From: Bacillota bacterium
GTDB lineage: Bacteria > Bacillota > Clostridia > Christensenellales > SZUA-584
Direction of reading: 5' to 3'
DNA length: 64,000 nucleotides
NCBI GenBank assembly: GCA_023406895.1
Contig: JAEXTV010000021.1
Span: forward strand, 62,001 to 126,000
Shown here: positions 1 through 8,656 of the stretch, piece by piece
Layout of the letters: every line of letters starts with the position of its first letter
Numbering within the stretch: the first letter of the stretch is position 1
The notes under the pieces: model-generated
Told to the model about the DNA's origin: nothing
The model's database searches: none
Seen by the model: the letters and a program-made list of their open reading frames with translations, nothing else
Made by a program: the position numbers and the translations under genes

Positions 1-1
1 G

Positions 2-553
2 ATCGTTGTGCCCGAGGGCATTACACCGGATTACCTTGAGATGATTTCCAACATGCTGACCGAGAAGATGGAAGCAAAAACGCTTGAAGAAGCGGAAAAC
101 GATTTGCGCGGCTTCATGAGTGACACTGTGAGGAACGGCAGCGAATTTGTGACGGATGTGATTTCGGCCATAGAAACGAGTGTGGAGCCGATCGGCGAAA
201 AGGGCATCGTGCTCGGAGGGACGCAGAACATCATTGACTATCCCGATTATATGAGCATTGAAAAGGCGAAGAACTTTATTTCTGTGCTTGAAACAAAAGA
301 TATGCTCTATGACATGATGAAAAAAGCGACGCAGCTCGAATTTTCGGTCACAATCGGTCAGGAGAACGAAGTCAAGGAGCTTCACGACATGAGTGTGGTC
401 ACTGCGACTTACAAAATCGGTGGACGATCGCTCGGGTCCTTCGGTGTGATCGGGCCGACGCGCATGGACTACGCGAAAGTGATTTCCATTCTTGGGTATG
501 TGAGTAACAGCTTAAACAGCATACTTTCAAGTTTTATAGAATCGGATGATTAA
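2..553 (+). CDS. hrcA: Heat-inducible transcription repressor HrcA (5'-truncated by window edge)
   Basis: C-terminal 183 residues of HrcA, the repressor of class I heat-shock operons that binds CIRCE operators and is stabilised by GroEL. The window opens inside the gene, so the N-terminal winged-helix DNA-binding domain is not seen. What remains is the effector and dimerisation part: a GGTQN stretch, a VTIGQENEV segment and, near the C terminus, GVIGPTRMDY, which is very characteristic of the family. It heads the hrcA-grpE-dnaK-dnaJ order usual in Firmicutes, with its stop 16 bases before the GrpE start. No CIRCE element is visible here; it would be expected upstream of the window. Confidence 0.95.
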   Translation: MVVPEGITPDYLEMISNMLTEKMEAKTLEEAENDLRGFMSDTVRNGSEFVTDVISAIETSVEPIGEKGIVLGGTQNIIDYPDYMSIEKAKNFISVLETKDMLYDMMKKATQLEFSVTIGQENEVKELHDMSVVTATYKIGGRSLGSFGVIGPTRMDYAKVISILGYVSNSLNSILSSFIESDD

Positions 554-569
554 AGGGGGAGCGAGAAAG

Positions 570-1160
570 ATGAGTGACATGGAAAAGAACGACACAATTG
601 AAACAGAAGCAGCCAATCAGGCCGAGCAAAACGACACATCGGACGCGAAAAGCTTTGACGACGCTATGAAAGAAGCTGAGAAAAGCGATCATAAAAAAAG
701 CTCAAAGGCCGATAAAAAACTGGCTGAGGCACTTGCGGAGCGTGACGATTTTAAAGACAAATACCAGCGCACGTTCAGCGAATTCAATAATTACAAAAAG
801 CGCATGGCATCAACAAGAGCCGAGGCTATTAAAGATGGACAGTGCGATGCTGTCGCGAAAATACTGCCTGTGCTCGATAGCTTTGAGAGAGCGCTTGAAC
901 ACATTGAAGACGGGGAAGAGAGCGCGCTGGCTCAGGGGTTTAAAATGGTTTACAAACAGCTTATTCTTGCGGTGGAGCAGATGGGCATCACCGAGATGGG
1001 CGCACCGGGAGATGAGTTTGACCCGAATCTGCATCAAGCCATTCAAATGGTGGATACCCCAGAGGATGAAAAATCCGGCACAGTGGCTGGGGTGGTTCAG
1101 AAGGGTTACAAGATGGAAGACAGGGTCATCCGGCACTGCATGGTTATGGTTAACAAGTAA
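570..1160 (+). CDS. grpE: Nucleotide exchange factor GrpE
   Basis: GrpE releases ADP from DnaK so that it can rebind ATP during the chaperone cycle. The 196-residue product has a highly charged, probably disordered N terminus (about residues 1-55), a predicted long helix that would form the dimeric stalk, and the C-terminal beta domain with the blocks PVLDSFERALEH, FDPNLHQAI and GYKMEDRVIRH. An in-frame ATG at 546 exists, but GGGGGAGCGAGAAAG lies directly before the ATG at 570, so 570 is the better start. It sits between hrcA and dnaK, the expected operon position. Confidence 0.96.
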   Translation: MSDMEKNDTIETEAANQAEQNDTSDAKSFDDAMKEAEKSDHKKSSKADKKLAEALAERDDFKDKYQRTFSEFNNYKKRMASTRAEAIKDGQCDAVAKILPVLDSFERALEHIEDGEESALAQGFKMVYKQLILAVEQMGITEMGAPGDEFDPNLHQAIQMVDTPEDEKSGTVAGVVQKGYKMEDRVIRHCMVMVNK

Positions 1161-1193
1161 TATATATTTTTTATACAAGGAGGGAAACAGGAT

Positions 1194-3053
1194 ATGGCTA
1201 AAATCATAGGTATCGACTTAGGAACAACAAATTCTTGCGTGGCGGTGATGGAAGGCGGCGAGCCGACAGTCATTGTGAACGCGGAAGGAAGCAGAACAAC
1301 CCCGTCTGTCGTGGCGTTTTCCAATACAGGTGAAAGACTGGTCGGAAAAGTGGCCAAGAATCAGGCAATCACAAATCCGGACAGAACGATCAGCTCAATC
1401 AAAAGAGACATGGGCACGGACAGAAAGGTCAATATAGACGGCAAGAGCTATTCGCCGCAGGAAATCAGTGCGATGATACTGCAAAAGCTGAAAAGCGATG
1501 CGGAAGCATATCTTGGAGAAACGGTGACAGACGCCGTTATCACGGTGCCCGCATACTTCACGGACAGCCAGCGCCAGGCCACAAAGGACGCGGGAAAGAT
1601 CGCAGGCCTGAATGTTCAGCGCATCATTAATGAACCGACAGCCGCTTCGCTTGCCTACGGCGTCGATAAAGAGGAAGAGCAGAAGATTCTCGTGTTCGAC
1701 CTTGGCGGCGGTACATTCGACGTATCAATACTTGAAATCGGCGACGGCGTGTTTGAAGTGCTCGCGACCAACGGCAACAACCGACTCGGCGGCGATGACT
1801 TCGACCAGAAGGTGATGGATTACATCGTTGCTGAATTTAAGAAGACGCAGGGCATTGACCTGTCGAAGGATAAAATGGCTATGCAGCGCATCAAGGAAGC
1901 CGCCGAAAAAGCGAAGGTTGAGCTTTCGGGCGTGCTTCAGGCCAGCATTAATCTGCCGTTCATTACGGCGGATGCATCCGGCCCCAAGCATCTTGATATG
2001 TCGCTGACGCGCGCAAAGTTCAACGAACTCACGGCCGACCTCGTGGAGCAGACAGCAATTCCCACGCGCAAGGCGCTGCAGGATGCGGGTATTCCCGCGT
2101 CGGCACTCAGCAAGGTCATCCTCGTCGGCGGTTCCTCGCGTATACCGGCGGTGCAGGATAAGGTGAAGGAAATCACGGGCAAAGACCCGTATAAGGGCAT
2201 CAATCCGGACGAATGCGTCGCGGTGGGCGCGGCCATTCAGGGGGGTGTGATCGGCGGCGAGGTCAACGACATTGTGCTGCTCGACGTGACGCCGCTCTCG
2301 CTCGGTATTGAAACTTTGGGTGGCGTATCCACGCGGCTGATCGACAGAAACACGACGATTCCGGCAAAGAAGAGTCAGGTATTCTCCACAGCGGCAGACG
2401 GACAAACGAGCGTGGAAATTCACGTTCTTCAGGGCGAAAGAGAGATGGCCGCACACAACAAGACGCTCGGACGTTTCAATCTGACGGGCATTCCGCCGGC
2501 ACCAAGAGGCGTACCGCAGATTGAGGTCACATTTGATATTGACGCGAACGGCATCGTGCACGTGTCCGCGAAGGATCTCGGGACGGGCAACGAGCAGAAG
2601 GTGACGATTACCGCTTCCACGAACATGTCTAAAGACGACATTGACAAAGCGGTGAAGGATGCCGAGCAGTTTGCCGAAGCCGACAAGAAGGAAAAAGAAA
2701 AGGTCGAAATCAGAAACAACGCCGACAGCCTCGTGTTCCAGACGGAAAAGACGATTAAGGATCTGGGAGACAAGGTAAGCAGCGAAGACAAAGCCAAAAT
2801 CGAAGCCGAGGTTTCCAGCGTGAAGAGCGCACTTGCGGGTACTGATACGGACGCGATCAAAGCAGCGACGGAAAAACTCTCACAGGTCAGCTATGACGTG
2901 TTCGGTAAGATTTATCAGCAGGCCAACGCACAGGCCAACGCGGCCGGTGCGGCCGGTGCGGGCTATCAGGCAGATTCCCAGCAGGCTCCGCCGGATGATA
3001 ATGTGGTCGATGCCGATTACGAAGTCGTTGACGACGAGAAGAAAGATAAATAA
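1194..3053 (+). CDS. dnaK: Molecular chaperone DnaK (Hsp70)
   Basis: ATP-dependent chaperone of 619 residues, normal for Firmicutes DnaK. The nucleotide-binding domain opens with IGIDLGTTNSCVAVMEGG; the second signature VFDLGGGTFDVSILE is near residues 166-180 and the third, VILVGGSSRIPAVQ, near 308-321. The linker DVTPLSLGIET leads into the substrate-binding beta domain and a helical lid, ending in a Gln/Ala-rich stretch and an acidic tail (DADYEVVDDEKKDK). A strong AAGGAGG precedes the ATG by about 8 bases. It works with GrpE (upstream) and DnaJ (downstream). The 33-base gap from grpE argues for co-transcription. Confidence 0.98.
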   Translation: MAKIIGIDLGTTNSCVAVMEGGEPTVIVNAEGSRTTPSVVAFSNTGERLVGKVAKNQAITNPDRTISSIKRDMGTDRKVNIDGKSYSPQEISAMILQKLKSDAEAYLGETVTDAVITVPAYFTDSQRQATKDAGKIAGLNVQRIINEPTAASLAYGVDKEEEQKILVFDLGGGTFDVSILEIGDGVFEVLATNGNNRLGGDDFDQKVMDYIVAEFKKTQGIDLSKDKMAMQRIKEAAEKAKVELSGVLQASINLPFITADASGPKHLDMSLTRAKFNELTADLVEQTAIPTRKALQDAGIPASALSKVILVGGSSRIPAVQDKVKEITGKDPYKGINPDECVAVGAAIQGGVIGGEVNDIVLLDVTPLSLGIETLGGVSTRLIDRNTTIPAKKSQVFSTAADGQTSVEIHVLQGEREMAAHNKTLGRFNLTGIPPAPRGVPQIEVTFDIDANGIVHVSAKDLGTGNEQKVTITASTNMSKDDIDKAVKDAEQFAEADKKEKEKVEIRNNADSLVFQTEKTIKDLGDKVSSEDKAKIEAEVSSVKSALAGTDTDAIKAATEKLSQVSYDVFGKIYQQANAQANAAGAAGAGYQADSQQAPPDDNVVDADYEVVDDEKKDK

Positions 3054-3127
3054 AATACAATAGGATATGTTCAAATCGGGCAGGGTGCTTATCGCAAGAT
3101 AGCGGAAGCATTAAAAACCGGAGAATG

Positions 3128-3151
3128 TCGAAAAACCGAAAGGTTTTTCGA
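3128..3151 (+). other. Perfect 10-bp hairpin with GAAA tetraloop in the dnaK-dnaJ gap
   Basis: TCGAAAAACC, GAAA, GGTTTTTCGA form a perfect stem with a stable GNRA-type loop. No T-run follows directly, so it is less terminator-like than the next hairpin. It may protect mRNA ends or tune dnaJ expression relative to dnaK; that is inference. Confidence 0.6.
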
Positions 3152-3182
3152 TACTGTGAAACATATACATATTATATAGCCT

Positions 3183-3216
3183 AAAAAAGCCAGAGCGCCG
3201 AAGCGCTTTGGCTTTT
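3183..3216 (+). terminator. Intrinsic terminator after dnaK
   Basis: AAAAGCCAGAGCGC, CGAA, GCGCTTTGGCTTTT: a 14-bp stem with one G-T pair, a four-base loop and a terminal T4. It should end or attenuate transcription between dnaK and dnaJ, leaving lower dnaJ expression by read-through or a promoter in the gap. Confidence 0.75.
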
Positions 3217-3254
3217 CGGGTGTCTTATACTTTAATTCTAGGCGGTGCTTAATT

Positions 3255-4361
3255 TTGGCGGATAAAAGAGACTATTATGACGTGTTGGGCGTTGAAAAAA
3301 ACGCCACCGGAGAAGAAATAAAAAAGGCATACAGAAAACTGGCCAAGCAATACCATCCGGACGTCAATGAGGACAAGGACAGCGCAAGCGAGAAATTTAA
3401 AGAAGCCAGCGAAGCGTACAGCGTGCTGAGCGATGATCAGAAACGTCGGCAATACGATTCCTTCGGTCATGCGGCATTTGACCAAACGGCTGGCGGCAGA
3501 GGCGGATTCGGCGGTTTTGACGATTTTATGGGTGGTTTCGGCGATATTTTCGAGTCGTTTTTCGGCGGCGGGCGGTCTACGCGCCGCAACGGTCCAGTTC
3601 GCGGCTCCGATCTTCGCATGGAGCTTCGTATCACATTTGAAGAAGCTGCTTTCGGCGTCAAAAGAGAAGTGCGGCTGAATAAAGATGAAACCTGTGAAGC
3701 CTGCGGCGGCACAGGCGCGAAGCGCGGCACATCGCCGCAAACCTGCGCATCCTGCGGCGGCACAGGTCAGATACGCCAGCAGCGCAGCACGGCTTTCGGC
3801 AACTTCGTGAATGTGGTGGATTGCCCTGACTGCGGCGGACGCGGCAGCATTATTAAAGAACCCTGCACGGATTGCGGCGGACGCGGTAGCCTGACAAAGA
3901 TCAAAACCATCAGCGTGGATATTCCCGCCGGCATTGATAACGGACAGATTTTAACGATGCGCGGCATGGGCGCGGCGGGGCAGCGAGGCGGTCCGGCAGG
4001 TGATCTTCAGATTTATATTTATGTGCAGCCTCACGAACTGTTCACGCGAGAAGGGTACGACCTTTATTTGGATATGCCCATATCTTTTGTTGACGCGGCG
4101 CTGGGAGCGGAGCTGACGATTCCCACGCTGGATGGCAAAGCCAAGCTTAAAATGGGGGAAGGCACGCAGACGGGCACCGTGTTCCGGCTAAAGGACAAAG
4201 GTATCACCCATCTTCACTCATCGAGAAAAGGCAGCTTGTATGTAAAAGTCAACATCGAAGTGCCTAAGAAACTGAACGACAAGCAAAAATCTCTGCTCCG
4301 GGAATTCGATAAGCTGGGAACGAAACACAAAAGTTTTTTTGAAAGAGTTAAGGGAGAATGA
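3255..4361 (+). CDS. dnaJ: Chaperone protein DnaJ (Hsp40, type I)
   Basis: Co-chaperone that stimulates DnaK ATP hydrolysis and delivers substrates. All three type I regions are visible in 368 residues: J domain (1-70) with the HPD motif in YHPDVNED, a Gly/Phe-rich linker (about 72-105), and four CxxCxGxG zinc motifs (CEACGGTG, CASCGGTG, CPDCGGRG, CTDCGGRG), then the C-terminal substrate-binding beta domains. The start is TTG at 3255 (product begins MADKRDYYDVLGV) with GGCGGTG upstream; no in-frame ATG lies closer. It overlaps prmA by the ATGA type of stop/start overlap. Confidence 0.97.
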   Translation: MADKRDYYDVLGVEKNATGEEIKKAYRKLAKQYHPDVNEDKDSASEKFKEASEAYSVLSDDQKRRQYDSFGHAAFDQTAGGRGGFGGFDDFMGGFGDIFESFFGGGRSTRRNGPVRGSDLRMELRITFEEAAFGVKREVRLNKDETCEACGGTGAKRGTSPQTCASCGGTGQIRQQRSTAFGNFVNVVDCPDCGGRGSIIKEPCTDCGGRGSLTKIKTISVDIPAGIDNGQILTMRGMGAAGQRGGPAGDLQIYIYVQPHELFTREGYDLYLDMPISFVDAALGAELTIPTLDGKAKLKMGEGTQTGTVFRLKDKGITHLHSSRKGSLYVKVNIEVPKKLNDKQKSLLREFDKLGTKHKSFFERVKGE

Positions 4362-5269
4362 ACTGGAAACAAATTTGTATAGAAACCACTGAGGATGCCG
4401 CCGATCTGATTTCGTCGGTGCTGATGGACGCCGGAGCCACCGGCGTGGAAATGGAAGGCGGCAGCGTACCCAATGCTCACCCCGACGAATACCTCGCTCA
4501 GCCGGACGATCACAGTGCCGGCATGACCGTCAAAGCCTATTTCGGCGAAGACGGTTTTTCGGATACGCTCGATTACGTTCAAAACAGGCTGAACGCTCTG
4601 AAAGACGAGTCGGGCGTGGGCTCGCTGAACCTTACGGTCAACACTGTGGCCGATACCGATTGGAATGAAAACTTCAAGAAGCATTTTACAACCTTTCGCG
4701 CGGCCGGCTGCTTTGTGGTGAAGCCGACGTGGGAGGATTATCAAAGCGACTTCGGCGACATCGTGATAGAGATTGACCCCGGGATGGCTTTTGGATCCGG
4801 CACGCACGAGACAACGCGCATGTGCATGGAACTGCTGCAAAAGTACATGCCCCCCAAAGCCGCTGTGCTGGATGTCGGCTGCGGATCGGGTATACTCGGC
4901 ATCGCCGCGGCCAAACTCGGCGCACGGGACGTGCTCGCTCTCGACTATGACAGCGTCAGCGTTACGGTAGCAAAAGAAAACGCTCAGGCGAATGGCGCGC
5001 ATGTAATGGAGGTGCAACGGTCCGATCTGCTGCAGAACGCGCCGAAAGCCAAATATGATATCATACTCGCCAATATCATTGCGGATATTGTGTTGCGGCT
5101 CAACGAAAACGCGGGGAACTATCTTGAGGAAAACGGCGTCTATATCATGTCGGGTATTATTGACGAAAGAGAAAGCGACGTGATCAAATCGCTTGAACAA
5201 AACGGCTTCGACGTGATTGAGACACTGCAGATGGCGGACTGGCGCGCCATCGCCGCGAGGAAACGCTGA
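4358..5269 (+). CDS. prmA: Ribosomal protein L11 methyltransferase PrmA
   Basis: SAM-dependent enzyme that trimethylates ribosomal protein L11. The N-terminal half is the substrate-binding region typical of PrmA; the C-terminal Rossmann domain carries MAFGSGTHETTRMC, the SAM-binding loop VLDVGCGSGILGIAA and the catalytic-site motif ILANIIADI. At 303 residues it is of normal length. ATG overlaps the dnaJ stop by four bases (ATGA), so translation is probably coupled. The dnaJ-prmA-rsmE-mtaB order is conserved in Bacillus (yqeT-yqeU-yqeV). Confidence 0.95.
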   Translation: MNWKQICIETTEDAADLISSVLMDAGATGVEMEGGSVPNAHPDEYLAQPDDHSAGMTVKAYFGEDGFSDTLDYVQNRLNALKDESGVGSLNLTVNTVADTDWNENFKKHFTTFRAAGCFVVKPTWEDYQSDFGDIVIEIDPGMAFGSGTHETTRMCMELLQKYMPPKAAVLDVGCGSGILGIAAAKLGARDVLALDYDSVSVTVAKENAQANGAHVMEVQRSDLLQNAPKAKYDIILANIIADIVLRLNENAGNYLEENGVYIMSGIIDERESDVIKSLEQNGFDVIETLQMADWRAIAARKR

Positions 5270-5985
5270 TGCATCGCTTTCATACCGAACCCGAACTTGT
5301 TCATGAAAACGGCCTGTCCATTTTGGGCGACGAAGCCAAGCATATCAAAAACGTGCTGCGCATGCAGGCGGGTGATGAGTTTATCGCATTTGACGGAACG
5401 GGTTACGATTACGTCTGCCGCATCACGGGTATCGGCGCGCAGATCGACGCACAGGTGCTGCGAAAAGAACTGAACAAGACGGAGCCGGGCATCAAAGTCA
5501 CGCTCTATCAGGCCTATCCGAAATCAGCCAAAATGGAGGAGATCGTTCAAAAGGCCGTTGAGCTCGGTGCTTTTGGCATCGTCCCGTTCATATCGCATCG
5601 CTGCGTGAAGCGCCCGGAGGAGTCCTCGCGGCTGCGCCGGGTCGTGCTGTCGGCCGTCAAGCAATGCGGCCGGAGCGTGCTGCCGGCCGTGGCAGACGTG
5701 TTGCGGTTCGACGACGCGCTCAAGCTCATGAAAACGCATGATAAGCTGATTGTGTGCTGGGAGGAAGAACGCGAGACACCGTTGAAAGCCGCGCTCGCTG
5801 GTGAGGCCGCAGATATTGGCATCGTGATTGGCCCGGAGGGTGGGCTTGAAGACGCCGAAGTCAAGCGAATGCGCGAAGCCGGGGGCATTTCCGTTACGTT
5901 GGGGCCGCGTATCATGCGCACAGAGACGGCGGGCATTGCGGTATTGGCGGCTGTATTTTACGATAAGGGGCAGATGCAGCTGTGA
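5269..5985 (+). CDS. rsmE: 16S rRNA (uracil(1498)-N3)-methyltransferase RsmE
   Basis: SPOUT-class methyltransferase that modifies U1498 in 16S rRNA. The 238-residue protein has the N-terminal PUA-like domain (starting MHRFHTEPELVHENG) and the C-terminal knotted domain with the SAM-binding motifs IGPEGGLEDAE and LGPRIMRTETA. The ATG shares its first base with the prmA stop, and its own stop overlaps the GTG of mtaB, giving a tightly packed operon. Confidence 0.95.
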   Translation: MHRFHTEPELVHENGLSILGDEAKHIKNVLRMQAGDEFIAFDGTGYDYVCRITGIGAQIDAQVLRKELNKTEPGIKVTLYQAYPKSAKMEEIVQKAVELGAFGIVPFISHRCVKRPEESSRLRRVVLSAVKQCGRSVLPAVADVLRFDDALKLMKTHDKLIVCWEEERETPLKAALAGEAADIGIVIGPEGGLEDAEVKRMREAGGISVTLGPRIMRTETAGIAVLAAVFYDKGQMQL

Positions 5986-7244
5986 GAAAAGTTTCGTTTT
6001 ATACGCTGGGCTGCAAGGTAAACGCCTACGATTCCGCTTATATGCAGTCGCTGTTTGAGCAGAACGGTTTTGAAACGGTGGCGTTTGAGCAGGATGCCGA
6101 TATCGTTGTGGTCAATACGTGTACGGTCACGGCGGTGGCCGATAAAAAATCTCGTGCGGCCATAAGACGTGCGGCAAGAACCGGTCATGTGATCGTTGTG
6201 GGATGCCTCGCACAGCGCGCGGCCGATGAGCTGCTGGCCATAGAAGGGGTCAGCGCGGTGGTGGGCACGGACGACCGCGGGCGTATTGTGGAGGTGGCGC
6301 AAAAGCTGCTGAGCGGCGAAACGGCCATCGATTTGACGCACGATCTCAAAGGCTGCGGTTTTGAACCGATGCAGCTTCATACCGCGGGAGACCGGACACG
6401 CGGCGTGCTTAAAATTCAAGAGGGCTGCGATTGCTTTTGCAGCTACTGCATCATTCCGTACGTGCGCGGGCGGTCGCGAAGCCGCGGGTTTGACGACATC
6501 CTCGCGGAAGCGGAAACGATGGCGCAAAGCGGCGTTAAAGAAATTGTGCTGACGGGCATTCATATCGCGTCTTACCGCGACGAAGCGCGCGGCCTCGGTG
6601 AGCTGATCCAGGCGCTCGATCACTGCGGGGCGCGGCTGCGTCTCGGATCCATCGAGCCGGGTGTGCTCGGCGAGGATTTTATCGACAAAGCCGTGTCGGC
6701 AAACAATCTCTGCCCGCATTTTCATCTGTCTTTGCAGAGCGGCTCGGCATCGGTACTGCAGCGCATGAACAGACCGTACACGCCGGGAGAATATATGGAC
6801 TTTGTGACGCTGCTGCGGCGCAGGTTCGACAATCCGGCCATCACGACGGATGTGATTACGGGGTTTCCGGCGGAGACGGATGAAGAGCACAGGGAAACGA
6901 TGGCTTTTGTCGAGGCCGCGGGATTTGCGCGCGTTCACGTTTTTCCGTATTCGGCCCGCGAAGGCACGCGCGCGTTTGCGATGAAGCCCCGCGTCGCGAA
7001 AATGTTATCAAGAGAACGTGCCGCCGAGCTGATCAGGCTCGGTGAAATGCTGGAAGACCGGTACATTCGCAGCCTCTACGGCAGGCAGGCTCAGGTGCTT
7101 TTTGAGGAACCGTCGACGCAGTTTAACGGCTGTATGGAAGGGTACTCCGAGCGTTATGTGCGCGTGGCGGCTAAGGCACAAAGAAATGAACTCAAAACGG
7201 TGACACTTAAGAAAGTTCACGGTAAAACCGTGTGGGCTGAATAA
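5982..7244 (+). CDS. mtaB: tRNA N6-threonylcarbamoyladenosine(37) methylthiotransferase MtaB
   Basis: Radical SAM enzyme that converts t6A37 to ms2t6A in tRNA. The N-terminal UPF0004 domain begins TLGCKVNAYDS and supplies three cysteines for one iron-sulfur cluster (GCKVN, NTCTVT, VGCLAQ); the radical SAM domain has CDCFCSYC (CxxxCxxC) within EGCDCFCSYCIIPYVRGR, and a C-terminal TRAM-like region is present. 420 residues. GTG start overlaps the rsmE stop. The substrate nucleoside t6A depends on TsaE and TsaB, encoded at 58.4-59.5 kb in the same window. Confidence 0.93.
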   Translation: MRKVSFYTLGCKVNAYDSAYMQSLFEQNGFETVAFEQDADIVVVNTCTVTAVADKKSRAAIRRAARTGHVIVVGCLAQRAADELLAIEGVSAVVGTDDRGRIVEVAQKLLSGETAIDLTHDLKGCGFEPMQLHTAGDRTRGVLKIQEGCDCFCSYCIIPYVRGRSRSRGFDDILAEAETMAQSGVKEIVLTGIHIASYRDEARGLGELIQALDHCGARLRLGSIEPGVLGEDFIDKAVSANNLCPHFHLSLQSGSASVLQRMNRPYTPGEYMDFVTLLRRRFDNPAITTDVITGFPAETDEEHRETMAFVEAAGFARVHVFPYSAREGTRAFAMKPRVAKMLSRERAAELIRLGEMLEDRYIRSLYGRQAQVLFEEPSTQFNGCMEGYSERYVRVAAKAQRNELKTVTLKKVHGKTVWAE

Positions 7245-7255
7245 GGAGGTTGCAA

Positions 7256-7597
7256 ATGAAAGACTGTTTGTTCTGTAAAATTATTGAGGGAGAGATTCCG
7301 TCAAACAAGGTGTATGAGGACGATAAAGTGCTCGCGTTTCACGATATCGACAAAAAAGCTCCCGTTCACATCCTGATCATTCCAAAAAAACATGTCGAAT
7401 CTGTGGCGGCGCTGGAGGCGGCAGATTATGATACCGTCGCGCATATCTACCGCGTTGCGCAGAAGCTGGCCGATGAATACGGCTTGAAAGATGGCTTTCG
7501 CATCGTCACCAATACGGGCAAAGACGGCGGACAGTCGGTGAATCACCTTCATTTCCATTTGCTTGGCGGGCGCGCCATGGGCTGGCCTCCGGGCTGA
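7256..7597 (+). CDS. HIT-family (histidine triad) nucleotide-binding protein
   Basis: Small purine-nucleotide hydrolase of the HinT branch, 113 residues. The product begins MKDCLFCKIIEGEIPS and ends with the histidine triad HLHFHLLGG (HxHxH) followed by the usual GWPPG tail; the two N-terminal cysteines (CLFC) with a conserved His are a zinc site in many members. AAGGAGG at 7243-7249 places the start at ATG 7256, not at the TTG 6 bases earlier. It follows mtaB by 11 bases and is probably the last gene of that operon. The cellular substrate is not known. Confidence 0.92.
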   Translation: MKDCLFCKIIEGEIPSNKVYEDDKVLAFHDIDKKAPVHILIIPKKHVESVAALEAADYDTVAHIYRVAQKLADEYGLKDGFRIVTNTGKDGGQSVNHLHFHLLGGRAMGWPPG

Positions 7598-7615
7598 AAG
7601 TTAAAAAAGCAAACC

Positions 7616-7647
7616 GGCAGGCACTGTATCGTTGCGCCTGTTTATTT
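7616..7647 (+). terminator. Possible weak terminator after the HIT gene
   Basis: GGCAGGC and GCCTGTT can pair (two G-T pairs) across a 13-base loop, followed by TTATTT. Weak, but it lies where the heat-shock operon should end and before the galU promoter. Confidence 0.35.
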
Positions 7648-7715
7648 GACTTATAATCATCTCAAAATAATAAACGCTGTCTATAAACGGCGCGTTGATT
7701 GTTTACAGAATGGTA

Positions 7716-7744
7716 ATGACCGCATCCACTCTATATAGTATAAT
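7716..7744 (+). promoter_or_regulatory. Predicted sigma-A promoter of galU
   Basis: A perfect -10 TATAAT (7739-7744) with a 17-base spacer from ATGACC (4 of 6 matches to TTGACA). It lies 35 bases before the galU start, which has GGAGGA as ribosome-binding site. Confidence 0.5.
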
Positions 7745-7779
7745 AAACTCGATATGGGGAAAAATTTGGAGGATCTTAA

Positions 7780-8655
7780 ATGAAAATCAAAAAAGCAGTC
7801 ATTCCGGCGGCCGGCCTTGGCACGCGTTTTCTGCCTGCCACAAAGGCGCAGCCCAAAGAGATGCTGCCTATTGTTGACAAACCCACGATTCAGTATATCG
7901 TCGAGGAAGCCATAAAGGCCGGAATTGAGAGCATACTCATTATCACCGGCCGCGGAAAGCGCAATATTGAAGATCATTTTGATAAATCCTACGAGCTCGA
8001 ATCTGAATTGAAAAGAAAAGGAAACACGTCGATGCTGAGCATGATTGAGGACATTTCTCAGCTGGTCAACGTGTTTTACGTGAGACAGAAAGAAGCCAAG
8101 GGCCTGGGGCATGCCATCAGCTGCGCCCGCGATTTTGTGGGGAACGAGCCGTTCGCAGTGCTGCTCGGCGACGATGTCGTGGTATCGGAAAAGCCCGCAA
8201 TCGGGCAGCTCATGGAGGTTTACGAGCAGCACGGCGTTTCGGTGCTTGGCGTGCAGCGTGTGGACAGCGTCGTTGTGGATAAATACGGTATCATTGACCC
8301 GTCCAATGGAATTGGCGGCGGCAGACTCCATGGCGTGAAAGACCTTGTGGAAAAGCCGCATATCAACGAAGCACCGTCCAACCTCGCGATACTCGGCAGA
8401 TATATCATTACGCCAGAGATATTTGATATTCTCAAGGTTCAGCAGCCCGGCAAGGGCGGAGAGATTCAGCTTACCGACGCGCTCAATACGCTGATGAGTA
8501 AACAGGAAATGTATGCTTATGAGTTTGAAGGCAAACGCTATGACGTGGGGGATAAGCTGGGCTTTTTGAAGGCCACGGTTGAGATTGCTCTGAACAGAGA
8601 TGATTTAAGCCATCAGTTCGGGGAGTACCTTAAAAATATTGTAAAGGAAATATAA
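7780..8655 (+). CDS. galU: UTP-glucose-1-phosphate uridylyltransferase GalU
   Basis: Makes UDP-glucose from UTP and glucose-1-phosphate for cell-envelope glycans. 291 residues with the nucleotidyltransferase signature AAGLGTRFLPATKAQPKEMLP at the N terminus (key residues G-x-GTR-x-LP-x-TK), VEEAI, LLGDDVV (metal/sugar contact), VEKP and the late KRYDVGDKLGFLKA block typical of bacterial GalU. It opens a new transcription unit with its own promoter; ahcY follows after one base, so the two are likely co-transcribed even though their pathways differ. Confidence 0.94.
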   Translation: MKIKKAVIPAAGLGTRFLPATKAQPKEMLPIVDKPTIQYIVEEAIKAGIESILIITGRGKRNIEDHFDKSYELESELKRKGNTSMLSMIEDISQLVNVFYVRQKEAKGLGHAISCARDFVGNEPFAVLLGDDVVVSEKPAIGQLMEVYEQHGVSVLGVQRVDSVVVDKYGIIDPSNGIGGGRLHGVKDLVEKPHINEAPSNLAILGRYIITPEIFDILKVQQPGKGGEIQLTDALNTLMSKQEMYAYEFEGKRYDVGDKLGFLKATVEIALNRDDLSHQFGEYLKNIVKEI

Positions 8656-8656
8656 A

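Noticed and set aside
1725..2561. A 278-codon minus-strand frame antisense to dnaK.
   Set aside because: Shadow of a highly biased, conserved gene; no ribosome-binding site or family.
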